Below are positions 47,573 to 60,184 of a stretch of DNA of 64,000 bases, one piece after another. Source of the stretch: Humulus lupulus (lineage: Eukaryota; Streptophyta; Magnoliopsida; Rosales; Cannabaceae); the NCBI RefSeq assembly GCF_963169125.1, contig NC_084801.1, positions 78,247,696-78,311,695 on the forward strand, given 5' to 3'. The position numbers and the translations under genes were made by a program. Below the pieces are notes generated by a model. That model was not told the DNA's origin. It searched no databases and was given only the letters and a program-made list of their open reading frames with translations. Positions within the stretch are counted from its first letter, which is position 1; each line of letters starts with the position of its first letter.

Positions 47573-49763
47573 TGTAATGCTCTACTTCCTTAGAGCAATT
47601 ACTAAGTGAGTTTAAAATGTGCATTCAACTCGCTAATAGAGGTTTTAGGTCAAAAAGTGTAATTAAATTATAAACAGAGTTATAAACTTTGAAACTAATT
47701 CCATTTACTAAAAATCATAAAGTGTTTGACACTTGGGATCCCAAAATACTGTTTAGAAATAATTATAACATATAAGTATAAACCAAGTCGACTAGATGAA
47801 AAAATCTATGTTTTAATACAATCATCTCTCAAAACAACTAGCTGTGGCAGCCAGGCAGGCCAAACATGTACGCGCTGCTTCACGCTTTCCATACTCATGG
47901 TTGGTCAATTTTCCCCTTGCCCTTACCTGCACCACGGAGCACCCGTGAGCTGAAGCCCAACAAGAAAACCCTCACAAGTAGAAACATATGCATAACAAAT
48001 ATTTAGCATATAGACAGGCCATCAATATGCTAAACACATACGGCCATGCCGTCCCACGCGCTTTACCAAGCCCTGGGTTTGCAGTCCACACCGTGAGGAT
48101 ATCCCAAGTATCCTTTAGGGTCTCGCCCTGGAAACTTACACTCCACGTGCTCAACGCTGGTTCCGGCCCCTTGCCGCACTCGGCCATGCACTCCACGTGC
48201 CTAACGTCGTTCCCGGCCCCTGCCGACCTCGGCCTACGCCGTTCTCGTCTCTTGCCGAACATTTACACAAATTGCATTCATAGCCTCATAAAACATATAC
48301 TGAACATTAACAAATTCAATACAAGGGCTACGCCCTGCAATTTAAACATATTAGGCTCTGCCTTGCATACAAGCTCTATGGGAACAGTGGTTTGCTTACC
48401 TGTGTCCCGAGCTCTCCGAGCACCGATATCCCGAGCACAATCCCGTAACTTGAGCCTCGCCGAAACCTTACTCACAACGCATTAACAATATTCATCCATC
48501 AAGTTCTAATCCAATAATTAGTCTCACACCATATTTATAATCTCTGGGGCTTTGAATTCTATCAATCCGGGTGATAAAATTCATCTCGAGCCTAAACAAT
48601 TGAGTTCTCGTGCCTAGAACCCCTCTAGAACCCAAAAATACCTTAAGAGTCGTGGCCCCCAGCTCAACCCGAGGACTTGCCTCACAATTTCCCACACGCG
48701 CCGCGGCGTACCTCCAATTCCTGACGCACCAAGATCAAGGGGGCTGCGGCTCAACAAGAACAGAGCTGTGACCCTACCCCTCGAACCCAGAAAATCACCC
48801 TGTTTTTACCTCAAAAATCAATCCAATTATACCCAAAATCAAGCTAACAATTCCAGATGATCATCACAAAGGTTCTAGCCTAGTCTCAACATCAAAATCT
48901 ATCAAAAATCTGCTCCAAAAACTCAGCTAAACACCCATGAACAGATCAAATTCTACTCACATGCATTTCCTAAGAAAACAGTAGAAATCAACCATAATTC
49001 TTAAAGTTAGAGCTTACCCTTGCTGAGTTATGATTCAGAGTTGATCCCCTAAATTCCCAACTTTAATTCCTCAAGCTCCAAGCCCTGGTTTTCTGGTTAG
49101 AGTCTCCCAAGCTCTGCTCCAATTCTTAGTTCTTGACTGTTTTCTTTTCCTAGCTTGTTTCCTTGAGTTGTCTTAGAGTGTAAAGGTGAGAGACAATAGA
49201 AGCTAACTTCAGTTGAGAAGAAAATGTGAATGTCGGTTTCTAAGTTTCTAAAAACTTCCTAGGCTTTGTTTTATTTAACTTAAGCTTTAAGGTTACCTTA
49301 AGGCTCGAGGTGCGAAAAACATCCCCGAGGGCAAAATGATAAATTTCCCCAATATTCCCTCCTAGACGTTCTAACCTCAAATATATCTCCAAATATTTAT
49401 TTCCATAACCTGATAACCCCATAATACATCTAATACCCAAAATACCCCTCGACTCGCCCTGAGTCGGATTCTCAACTCCGTTGTGACTTTCTGGCTAACT
49501 GCTCCCTAGAACTGTCTCGGATTGTGCTACACAGATACATATCACATACATATCATATTTATCACATTTATGCCCTCAACGGGCTAAAATCACAAACATA
49601 CCCCTAATATCCAAGCGCGGCCCACATGCATATTTAATTCAACTAAACATGCATCTCTATCACATATTCACATAAATTCATATATTAACATATTAAATCA
49701 TTTATTGCCCTCCAGGCATGCTAATCAAGGCCCAAGGCCCTATTAGAAAATTGGGGCGTTACA
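47573..49763 (-). repeat. 3' LTR of the chromovirus
   Basis: Aligns along its length with 54642-56811. It differs by scattered substitutions and by indels concentrated in a GC-rich segment near 48640-48710. Related LTRs occur at 8631-11078, 15244-17631, 59905 onward and 62788 onward. Confidence 0.93.
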
Positions 49764-49777
49764 ACTATCCCCTCCTT
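49764..49777 (-). other. Polypurine tract of the chromovirus
   Basis: On the minus strand AAGGAGGGGATAGT directly precedes the 3' LTR. Confidence 0.7.
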
Positions 49778-49798
49778 ACAGAAATTTCGTCCTCGAAA

Positions 49799-51184
49799 TT
49801 ACCTGAACAATTCGGGATACCGCTCCCTCATCTCTGATTCAAGTTCCCACGTCGCCTCCTCAACCTTGCTGTTTCTCCACAGCACCTTCACCAAGGCGAT
49901 GGTCTTGCTCTGCACGACTTTATCCTTCAAGTCAAGAACCTGAACTGACTTCTCCTCATAGGAAAAATCCTTGTCTAGCTCCAGATTCTCATAACTTAGA
50001 ACATGCGTCGAATCTGACACATACTTTTGGAGCATGGACACATGAAAAACATCATGAACCCCTGATAAAGTTGGAGGCATCGCTAGTCTGTAAGCTACCT
50101 CTCCAACCCGTTCTAGAATCTCGAAGGGGCCAACAAACCTAGGGCTCAACTTTCCCCGAACACCAAACCGTTTCACTACCCCCAAAGGTGAAACCCTAAG
50201 AAACACATGATCACCAACCTAAAATTCCACGCTCCTGCGTTTCAGGTCTGAATAACTTTTCTGTCGACTCTGGGAGGTGAGCATTCACACTCTAATCTTG
50301 TCAATCGCCTCATTGGTCGTCTGAACCATTTCCGGACCCAGATATCTCCTCTCACCTGTCTCATCCCAATGCATAGGTGATCTACACTTCCTTTCGTAAA
50401 GCATTTTATACGGCGCCATTCCGATGTTTGCCTGGTGATTGTTGTTGTACGAGAACTCGATCAAAGGGAGATACTTACTCCACGATCCCCCAAAATCTAG
50501 CACACAGGCTCGCATCATGTCCTCCGATATCGGAATCGTTCTCTCAGACTGTCCATCTGTCTGAGGATGATAAGCAGTACTGAACCGTAACTGCGTGCCC
50601 ATAGCCTTCTGCAGACTCTCCCAAAACTTGGAAGTGAAGGTGGGGTCCCTGTCAGATACAATTGACCTCAGAGCCCCATGAAGTCGAACAATCTCCTTCA
50701 CATATAACTCAGCATACTGCTCCACAGTATAAGTCATCCTAACAAGCAAAAAGTGGGCAGACTTGGTATACCTATCCACAATCACCCACACCGAGTCATG
50801 CTGACCCACGGTCCTTGGCAAACCAACTACGAAGTCCATGGTGATATCTTCCCACTTCCATTCTAGAATCCCCAGAGACTGCAGCAATCTCGTTGGCCTC
50901 TGATGCTTAGCCTTGACCTGCTGACAAGTTAAGCACTTGGCCACATAATCCACCACATCCCTCTTCATGCCTGACCACCAATACAAAACTCTAAAATCCT
51001 GGTACATCTTCGTTGTACCCGAGTGCAAGGAATAGGGAGTGGTATGCGATTCATCTAAGATCTCCCGCTGGATATCAGAATCCATCGGAACGCAAATCCG
51101 ACCCTTATACTTTAGTAATCCCATCTCTGAAATGGAAAATTCCTTAGTCGCCCCGACTAAGACATTCTCTCTGTGACCTCTCAA
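49799..51184 (-). pseudogene. Chromovirus integrase with C-terminal chromodomain-like region
   Basis: The zinc region reads HSGTTKMYQDFRVLYWW to CLTCQQVK. The catalytic core has ITMDFVVGLP, IVSDRDPTFTSKFW and GQSERTI, with all three acids present (51184-50285). After a break near 50282-50210 the C-terminal part reads GKLSPRFVGPFEILERVGEV and VHDVFHVSMLQKYV. It ends with a chromodomain-like tail, VLWRNSKVEEATWELESEM (50206-49799). Chromodomain-bearing elements are thought to target heterochromatin through this tail. Confidence 0.9.
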
Positions 51185-51313
51185 CTGGGAATCTTTCCCC
51201 TACGCCTCCTTGATCCTCTCAAGGAGTGTAGACTGAAGAGTGATGTTGGCCAACTGACCAACCACCAACTCTATACCTTCTCTAGTCATCTCCTCAGCTA
51301 GCTTATCAGATAT

Positions 51314-53146
51314 CTATCTCGAGCTAAACAACTGCCCTGGGCCTTTTCGACTCAATGCATCAGCCACCACATTAGCCTTCCCAGGATGGTATAGGATATC
51401 ACAATCATAATCCTTAACCAACTCCAGCCACCGCCTCTGGCGCATATTCAGGTCCTTCTGAGTAAAGAAATACTTCAGGCTCTTATGGTCGGTGTATATC
51501 TCGCACTTCTCACCATAAAGATAATGTCTCCAAATCTTAAGTGCGAACACCACCGTTGCCAACTCCAAAACATGCGTGGGATGTCTCTGCTCATACTCCC
51601 TTAACAATCTCGATGCATAGGCTATCACCTTACCAGCTTGCATCAGCACACACCCCAAACCCTGCCTGGATGCATCACAATAAACCATAAACTTTTCATT
51701 CCTGTCGGCAAACTTAACACTAGCACGGTGATCAATCGTCGCTTCAACTCCTTGAAACTGTTCTCACATCTGTTCGTCCAGACATACCTTGTCTTCTTCT
51801 TTGTCAGCTCCGTCAAAGGTGTAGCTATTCTGGAGAATCCCTCAATGAACCGCCGATAATACCCCGCTAAACCCAAAAAGATTCTCACTTCAGTGACATT
51901 GCTCGGTCTGGGCCAATCTCTGACCGCATCAATCTTACTCGGGTCAACCAGAATGCCCTCCTTACTGACGATATGGCCCAGGAACGTAACTTGTGGTAAC
52001 CATAACTCACACTTACTGAACTTAGCATATAACTTATGCTCCCTCAACCTCCATAGAACCAACCGCAAATGCTGCTCATGCTCCGTCTCTGACTTAGAAT
52101 ACACCAAGATATCGTCGATGAACACAATCACAAACATATCCAAATAATCCTTGAAAATCCTATTCATCATATCCATAAAAGCTGCTGGGGCATTGGTTAA
52201 TCCAAAGGACATAACCAGGAATTCATAGTGTCCATACCTCGTTCGGAAAGCGGTCTTTGGTATGTTCTCCTCTTTAATCCTTAACTGATGGGAACCTGAT
52301 TGGAGGTCTATCTTAGAAAACACTATTCTTCCCTGTAACTGATCAAATAAATCATCGATCCAAGGCAGTGGATACTTGTTCTTAATGGTTAAATTTATTC
52401 AACTCCCTATAATCAATACACATCCTAAGGGATCCATCCTTCTTCTTGACGAACAACACTGGAGCACCCCATGGCGAGAAACTCGGTCTGATGAACCCCA
52501 AATCCAATAACTCCTGCAACTGAATCTTCAACTCTTTCAATTCTGCCGGAGCCATTCTATAAGGTGTCCTAGATACTGGCTCCGCCTCTGGTACCAACTC
52601 TATAACAAAATTAATCTCCCGCTGTGGCGGCAATCCTGGTAAGTCTGCCGAAAACAAATCCGGAAACTCACACACCAATCTAGCCTCACCCGGTCCAACC
52701 GACACCACCCTAAAGGTATCCACAACGCTCGCTAGGAATCCCAGGCAACCTTCCTACATCAAGCCTCTAGCCCTCAGTGCTGAAATCATCGGTACTCGTG
52801 GTCCACTAACTGTCCCCACAAACACAAAGGGAGCATCCCCTTCTGATTCAAAAGTCACCATTCTATCCTTGCAGTCAATCGTTTCTCCATACTTTGATAA
52901 CCAATCCATCCCTAGAAACATATCAAAATCGTCCATCTCTAACTCAATCAAATCAGCAGACAATTCCCTACCATCTATCTCTACTGGCAATGCTCTAATC
53001 CATTTCCTAGAGACTACCAGTTCTCCTGTTGGCAACAAAGTCTGAAATCCCCTAGCATACACACCACTAGGTCTACAAAGCCGTTCTATCACTCTAGAAG
53101 ATACAAATGAATGGGTATCCCCCGAATCAAATAATGCAGTATACAA
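51314..53146 (-). pseudogene. pol: Chromovirus protease, RT and RNase H
   Basis: Protease (53146-52754) has MYTALFDSGDTHSFVSS, with DSG kept and the usual ATHSF changed to DTHSF. RT follows in two frames (52723-52382 and 52323-51643), with [35 protein letters not shown] and [10 protein letters not shown] (catalytic FIDD intact). RNase H (51688-51314) has [31 protein letters not shown] and [13 protein letters not shown]. Frameshifts lie near 52385 and near 51690. Confidence 0.9.
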
Positions 53147-53286
53147 AGAACCAGCACTAGAGATCTAACCTGACACAACTGAGGGGCTAGCCTTAGCCTC
53201 AGTCTGAGTCAAAGTAAATACCCTAGCAGGAGCAAGACTATCACTCTGCTTCATCTCTTCTTTCTTGACTTGAGGGCAATCCCTCT

Positions 53287-54327
53287 TCAGATGACTAGCA
53301 CTTCCACAGACAAAGATGGCCCTGATCTTGCAGTCACCCTGGTGTCGTCACCTGCACCGCGGACACACAAGAAAACTCCTCCTGTTGTCACTTCCACCTG
53401 ACAACCAGTAGAAGCACCCTGTGCCCTCCTATCTGAACTGGGAGGAACAAAAGAATCTGGGGCCTTCCTCTTCTGCTCACTAGAGCCATCACCCCGACTG
53501 GATCCAACAAAAGGAGGCACTGTCCTCCTAACATCGCACCTAACAACGCTTTCCTTCCAGATCTGATCCTCGACCCCCTCAGCTGTAAGGGCCTTGTCCA
53601 CAACCTGAGCATATGTAATAGTCTCTAGATCCAAGGTAATCTTCACATCACGAGCAATCATAACATTTAAACCCCATATGACCCTGTCCCTTCTTGCCGC
53701 ATCAGTCGGCACTAAATCTGGCGCAAACTTTGCCATTCTGTCAAATCTCAAAGCATACTCAGTCACGGTCAACCGATTCTAAGTTAGGTTGATGAACTCG
53801 TCAACCTTCCCAGCTCGAACTGCCACAATGTAATACTTCTCATTGAATAAGTTTCTGAACTCTTCCCAAGTCATAACTGTTACGTTCCTTCTCTGAACAA
53901 CCACGTCCCACCAGATGCGGGCATCCTCTCTGAACATGTAGCTAGTACAAGCTACCCTCTAATTTCCCTGAACCCTCATAAAATCCAGAATTGAGGAAAT
54001 CATATTTATCCACTGCTCTACCCATAGTGGGTCTGATCCACCTTTAAAGGTGGCAGGTTGCTGTTTTCTGAACCTCTTATATAAAGGTTCCCACTTATTC
54101 TCCATAACAGATTGAACTGGCACTGGCGCCACAACCTGCTGAACTGGCAGCCCAGTGACCTGAGGTGAGGCCTGCTGCCTCAACTGTATTGCATCCATCT
54201 CGGCAAACATCTCTTGCCAATTCTGTCGGGCAGGTGGAGGGTCCTGACCCTGGTTGTCATTCTCGGCCCAACTGCCGCAGAGTCTAGATGATTGTCGAGG
54301 CATCTCAACAAATATGCCTGCAACCAA
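53287..54327 (-). pseudogene. gag: Chromovirus gag
   Basis: The first open part (54327-53959) has RFRKQQPATFKGGSDPLWVE QWI spaced as in chromovirus gags (shown in two parts). After stops at 53959-53961 and near 53780 the same frame continues with LTVTEYALRFDRMAKFAPDL and ITYAQVVDKALTAEGVE. A damaged zinc-knuckle region follows near 53340 and 53280 (VCGSASHLKRDCP in another frame). This is the particle protein of the element. Confidence 0.85.
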
Positions 54328-54626
54328 CGACGCCGCTCATCAAGCATGATAACAACATCCAAAACCACCTCCCAAACACATCAGCCAACGACAAACAGTA
54401 GTTCACTTAACGTACAGATAGCATATAACACACAATGGCCCATGCCCTGGCATCATGCATATGTTAACTCATTCATCACGCTCTATATGAAATAAGCAGG
54501 AAAACAGGGCATTCAAGCACATATTCAAGCATATTAGTCAATCATACCAACCAACCCTAGGTCGAGCTTGTCACTGACAGCGAGCGTACATGTTCGGTCA
54601 ATCTCCAGAACCATAAACCTTGGCTC

Positions 54627-54638
54627 GCTCTGATACCA
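54627..54638 (-). other. Primer binding site of the chromovirus
   Basis: On the minus strand TGGTATCAGAGC, three bases after the 5' LTR end. This is the standard word complementary to initiator methionine tRNA. Confidence 0.9.
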
Positions 54639-54641
54639 AGT

Positions 54642-56811
54642 TGTAACACCCTACTTCCTTAGAGTCGTTACTAAGTGAGTTTAAAATGTGCATTCAACTC
54701 GCTAATCGAGGTTTTAGGTTAAAAAGAGTAATTAAATTATAAACAGAGTTATAAACTTTGAAACTAATTCCATTTACTGAAAATCATAAAGTCTTTGACA
54801 CTTGGGATCCCAAAATACTGTTTAGAAATAATTACAACATATAAGTACAAACCAAGTCGACTAGACGAAAAAATCTAGGTTTTAATACAATCATCTCTCA
54901 AAACCACTGGCTGTGGCTGCCAGGCAGGCCAAACATGTACGCACCGCTTCACGCTCTCCGTACTCATGGTTGGTCGATTTTCCCCTTGCCCTTACCTGCA
55001 CCATGGAGCACCCGTGAGCCGAAGCCTAACAAGAAAACCCTCACAAGCAGAAACATAGGCATAACAAATATTTAGCATATAGACATCCCATCAATAGGCT
55101 AAACACATACGACCATGTCGTCCCAGGCGCTTTACCAGGCCATGGGTTTGCGGTCCACACTGTGAGGATATCCCAGGTATCCTTTAGAGTCTCGCCTTGG
55201 AAACTCGCACTCCACGTGCTCATCCCTGTTTCGGCCCCTTGCCGCACTCGGCCTTGCACTCCACGTGCCTAACGCCGTTCTCTGCCCCTGCCGACCTCGG
55301 CCTACGCCGTTCCCGACTCTTGCCAAACATTTACACAAATTGCATTGATAGCATCATAAAACATATTGGGCTCTGCCATGTATACAAGCTCTATGGGAAC
55401 AGTGGTTTTCTTACCTGTGTCCCGAGCTCTCTGAGCACCGATATCCCGAGCACAGTCTCCTAACTTGAGCCTCGCCGAAACCCTAGTCACAACGCATTAA
55501 CAATATTCATCCATCAAGTTCTAATCTAATAATTAGTCTCAAACCATAATTATAATCTCTAGGGCTTTGAATTCTTTCAATCCGGGTGGTAGAATTCATC
55601 CCGAGCCTAAACGATTGAGTTCCCGAGCCTAGAACCCAAAAATAACTTAAGCGCTGCGGCCCTAGGGACCCATGCCGCGGCCCTCAGCTCAACCCAAGGC
55701 CTTGCCTCATAATTGACCACACGTGCCGCGACCCTTGCTGAAGGGCGGCACAGCGCACCTCCAATTCCCGACACCCCAAGATCAAAGGGGCTGCGGCTCA
55801 GCAAGAACAGAGCCGCGACCCTACCCCTCGAACCCAGAAAATCACCCTGCTTTTACCTCAAAAATCAATCCAATTATACCCAAAATCAAGCTAACAATTC
55901 CAGATGATCATCACAAAGGTTCTAGCCCAGTCTCAACATCAAAACCTATCAAAAATCTGCTCCAAAAACTCAGCTAAACACCCTTGAACAGATTAAATTC
56001 TACTCACATGCATTTCCTAAGAAAATAGTAGAAATCAACCGTAATTCTCAAAGTTAGAGATTACCCTTGCTGAGTTATGATTCCGAGTTGATCCCCTAAA
56101 TTCCCAACTTTAATTCCTCAAGCTCCAAGCCCTGGTTTTCTGGTTAGAGTCTCCTAAGCTCTGCTCCAATTCTTAGTTCTTAATTGTTTTCTTTTCCTAG
56201 CTTGTTTCCTTGAGTTTTCTTAGAGAGTAAAGGTGAGAGAGAATAGAAACTATCTTCAGCTGAAAAGAAAATGTGAATGTCGGTTTCTAAGTTTCTAAAA
56301 ACTTCCTAGGCTTTGTTTTATTTAACTTAAGCTTTAAGGTTACCTCAAGGCTCGGGGTGCCAAAAACGTCCGCAAGGGCAAAATGGTAAATTTCCCCAAT
56401 ATTCCCTCCTAGACATTCTAACCTCAAATATATCTCCAAATATTTATTTACATAACCCGATAACCACATAATACATCTAATACCCAAAATACCCCTTGAC
56501 TCGCCCTGAGTCGGATTCTCAACCCCGTTGTGACTTTCTGGCTAACTACTCCCTAGAACTGTCTCAGATCGTGCTACAACAATACATATCTCATACATAT
56601 CATATTTATCATATTTATGCCCTCAACAGCCTAAAATCACAAACATACCCCTAATATCCAAGCGCGGCCCACATGCATACTTAATTCAACTAAACATGCA
56701 TCTCTATCACATATTCACATAAATTCATATATTAACATATTAAATCATTTATTGCCCACTAGGCACGCTAATCAAGGCCCTAGCCCCTATTAGCAAATTT
56801 GGGTCGTTACA
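54642..56811 (-). repeat. 5' LTR of the chromovirus
   Basis: 2170 bases, paired with 47573-49763. On the minus strand it starts TGTAACGACCC and ends GGGTGTTACA. A GC-rich segment at 55650-55760 (GCCGCGG words) differs by indels from the 3' copy. Confidence 0.93.
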
Positions 56812-56816
56812 GATGT

Positions 56817-58688
56817 ACCCTTCAAACACAACCTGATCCAATTAATAACTCTTTTCGGGAAACAATATGCTTTTAGAAGATCCTCTAAGAAAAACCAATC
56901 AATTGTGTCATAAGCCTTGCTCAAATCAATCTTCATCATACGAGGAGGGAAACATTCTTCCTATTGTAACCTTTAATAAGATCTTGGAATATGAAAATAT
57001 TGTGAGCCAAAGAACGATTTTTCACAAAAGCACCCTGATTCTGATTAATTAACAGTGGCAACACCTTAGCCTATCTCATACAAAGCATTTTCGAAATACA
57101 CTTGTAAAGTGTATTACAACAAGCAATCGGTCTAAAATCCACAACTTTTGAGGGATTCTAAACCTTAGGAATCAGCGAGAGAGTAGTATTATTTAGATCC
57201 GTAGGGAGCTCTCCTTTATTTAAAAACCCCAAAATCGCATCAACAATCTCATCCCCTAAATCTTTCCACATAATTTTGAAGAAGCTCGAACCAAACCCAT
57301 CGGGACCAGGACTTTTAATAGAGCTAATACTAAAAAAAAGCTGATTTCACATCCTTCTTGGTGAAAGGCTTATGCAAACCCAATTGTTGATTCAAACTCT
57401 AAGTTGCACCATGAAAAAAACAGTCTCTCTGAACAGTAGAAGAGGCCAAACTAGAACTACCCGTGAAGCTTCTAAAATGGTTAATGAAATGGCCAACAAC
57501 ATCCTCAAACTTATTATGGATCTAACCTTGATCATCTATAAATGAGGTAATCTGATTGGCAACTTTCCTCTGCTTTAGACAAGCATTAAAATAGGCAGAA
57601 TTTTCATCTCCAAACCGAAGCCAAGTAATCTTACTTCTCTGCCTGAGGAAACTATCATAAGCTCTTTAGTGAAACGTAAAATTCAAACCAGCAGACCGTT
57701 CAACATCTTGGAGCTCAACTTCATGAGGGTTTTGTTGAAGGGTGATCTGAGCTTGCTGAAACTGATCATTGGCTACTGAGTAATTGAGAGTAACATCACC
57801 AATCACCAATTTATTGAACTGAAGAAGAACATGTTTGAGCCTATCCAATTTCCTCATAATTTTCACTAGACCATGAGCTTGTAAAGGCTTAGACCAGCAA
57901 TTTATCACAGTACTTCTGAAATTAGTGCGCTCAGCCGACATATTATAGAATCTAAAAGGTCTATACCCTGAAACAGTAGCAAACAAAGATTTGATGATGC
58001 AAAAGCAATGATCAAATAGAACATCCCAATTAATTAAGACTTCATAATGAGGAAACATATGCACCCAAGCTTCATTTTTGGACATGCTGTCCAATTCTAA
58101 AAATATTCTAGCCCCAGCCTCCAGCTTATTATACCAAGTATAATGAGAGCCAACTGAGCGCAACTCATTCGCCAGACCAAGAGCCCTCCATTGCTGAGCA
58201 TCAGCCATTTCAAAATTTGTAATAACACGCCCTCCAATTCGATCATCATAATCAAACACAGCGTTAAAATCTCCAGCCAGGAGCCATGGCTGCACAGGGA
58301 ACACCAAAGAAGAAAAATCCTGTCATAACTCTTGTCTTTCATCTATCGTATTCTTCCCATAAACAAATGTCAAGAAAACTTAATGAGCTTTGCCCATTAT
58401 CTTTAGTTGACAGTGAACAAATTGCAAACTTTCCTGAAGAACAGTAACAGACACTAAACCAGATTGCCAAACCAGTAAGATTCTACGTTCACTAACCTGA
58501 CTACTATAATAATCCTTGCCTACTAACACATTCTTCATTAACTCTTCCATTTTATTACCCCGATGTTTGGTTTCAAGAAAAGCTCCTGAACCAACCTTAT
58601 TAGAACGGCAAAATGTAAGAAGGGACCTTTGCTCATTCCTATTATTCAAGCCCCTAACATTCCAGCTAAGAATGTTGTTACCCTCCAT
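56817..58688 (-). pseudogene. LINE endonuclease and RT N-terminal half
   Basis: The endonuclease begins at 58688 with MEGNNILSWNVRGLNN, the start of an AP-endonuclease-like domain that nicks the target. It continues with LLAGDFNAVFDYDDRIGG (58307-57666) and reaches the RT start. RT segments near 57020-56880 read GAFVKNRSLAHNIF and MMKIDLSKAYDTIDW, both usual in plant LINEs. Stops and frameshifts are frequent. The frame breaks at 56816 where the chromovirus entered and resumes at 47560. Confidence 0.87.
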
Positions 58689-58699
58689 TGAAGATATTG

Positions 58700-59904
58700 G
58701 TAGATGTCAATCCAAAATTTGTGACCTCCACTAAACGATCTTGTAACACACTATAAGTATTCATCATCGTTGTCTGAGCATTTGGAATAGTATGTGTACT
58801 TCCCCCAAAACGTTGAGGTGTCATCTAATTCGAAACCTGCTCTGTCTTAGTATTACAACCCTTCTAAGGAACAGTTCCCTGTGTGACCTCACTGACTGTA
58901 TCACCAGCCTTTTTCGCGGGCAATGGCTCAGTAGATGGCTTAGCAGATGTCAGAACTACCATGGCTTCTGAGATCACTGGTCCTTTCACAACCTCTTTTT
59001 TCCTCCAAATACCTCCCTAGTTTCGTTTGCAATTAGTAGTTGTATGGCCCAAAATTTTATAGCAAGAACACTGAGTAGGCTGCCATTCATATTCAATAAT
59101 ATGACCCATCAATTGACCTCTCTCATCGAGGAAACTGATAGTTTTTGGCAAGTTATCTCAAATCTCCACATCCACTAACACCCTAGCAAACTTCACCATT
59201 GACCTATCCTTAGTGACCTTATCAACCAAACTAGGCATGCCAATGGTACTAACAAGAGCACTCAGACACTTGACTCCCCAATATTACAACCCTAGATCTG
59301 ATAATCAGACCCAAACAGGAACATATTTCACTAACCTTAGAGTGTCTAAATCAGTCGACCAGGGTCTTAGAATGATTGGCTTCCTCTCGAAATGCACTAC
59401 CCCAGCGTCTAGAACCATATCTCTCGTGGCTTCATCCCAAAACTTCACAATAGTATAGCCCGCATTCATACGAGCTATCCTACCAGTTTTCCCATAATCG
59501 CTTAATAAAGCCTACAAACAGTGCAAATGGGGGATTGGCTCCAAGGATTATACAAACCAATGTCGAATTCCAAAAAGAAGCTTCCACTTTAATCTCTTCC
59601 ACATCCACCTAACCAATCAACTTCCCTTCTCCAAGCAGAGGCTTCACAAAAGCCAGTCGAGATCCACCTTGATGCGCAATAGATTCACTAAATTTGGACC
59701 AGACATCTTTGGCTAATTTCTGAAAATCTCAATTGGGAGCAGCCTCCTCACACAATATCGAACCGGAGGCCAAATCGCCAGCATAACTAGGCGCTTCAGT
59801 TGTGTGGCCTTCCCCAAATTCAGGAAATTCAGCAACTGAATCGGTGAAAACCTTCTCCAACACAATCGGAATCCCCTGATCAGCATCATCCTCACTGGCC
59901 GAAG
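58700..59904 (-). pseudogene. LINE ORF1 (DUF4283-type with zinc knuckle), decayed
   Basis: The minus strand holds DUF4283-type words: WSKFSESIAHQGGSRLAFVKP near 59700 (given here in 21 spaced as WSKFSESIAHQ GGSRLAFVKP), a WNSTLVC and ANPPFA part near 59550, and RGQLMGHIIEYEW near 59110. It ends in a zinc-knuckle-like QCSCYKILGHTTTNC near 59070, in which the spacing of the second cysteine is off. This protein binds LINE RNA. Stops are frequent, and the 5' end is cut off by the LTR at 59905. Confidence 0.65.
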
Positions 59905-60184
59905 TGTAACGACCCAAATTTGCTAATAAGGCTTTGGGCCTTCATTAGTGTGCCAGGAGGGCAATAAGTGAATTACGATTATAATATGTGAATTTATGTG
60001 AATATGTGATAGAGATGCATGTTTAGTTGGATTAAATATGCATGTGGGCCCCGTTTGGATATTAGGGGTATGTTTATAATTTTAGCCTGTTGAGGATATA
60101 AATGAGATATGCTTGTGATATATTTGTGTAGCACGATCAGAGACAATCCTAGGGATTCGTTAGCCAGGAAGTCACAACGGGGTT

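Larger units (their letters stand above)
47573..56811 (-). mobile_element. Full-length chromovirus (Tekay/Del-type Ty3/Gypsy) inserted in the LINE
   Basis: It is flanked by the perfect target duplication GATGT at 47568-47572 and 56812-56816. Its LTRs are 47573-49763 (2191 bases) and 54642-56811 (2170 bases), with ends TGTAA...TTACA. On the minus strand the order is 5' LTR, primer site (54638-54627), gag, protease, RT, RNase H, integrase, chromodomain region, polypurine tract (49777-49764) and 3' LTR. The total length is 9239 bases. Coding frames are broken in several places, so it would need another copy for movement. Confidence 0.94.
45972..59904 (-). mobile_element. LINE (non-LTR retrotransposon), split by a chromovirus
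   Basis: On the minus strand the parts follow in order: ORF1 (59904-58700), endonuclease (58688-57666), RT (split between 57660-56817 and 47560-47225), and zf-RVT (46705-46331). The 3' tail ends in an A-rich run at about 45985-45970. The tail word AATGAAGATTTCTTTCTTTC before the A run is typical of plant LINEs. A full-length chromovirus sits within the RT. The 5' end is cut at 59904 by another LTR. Confidence 0.88.
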
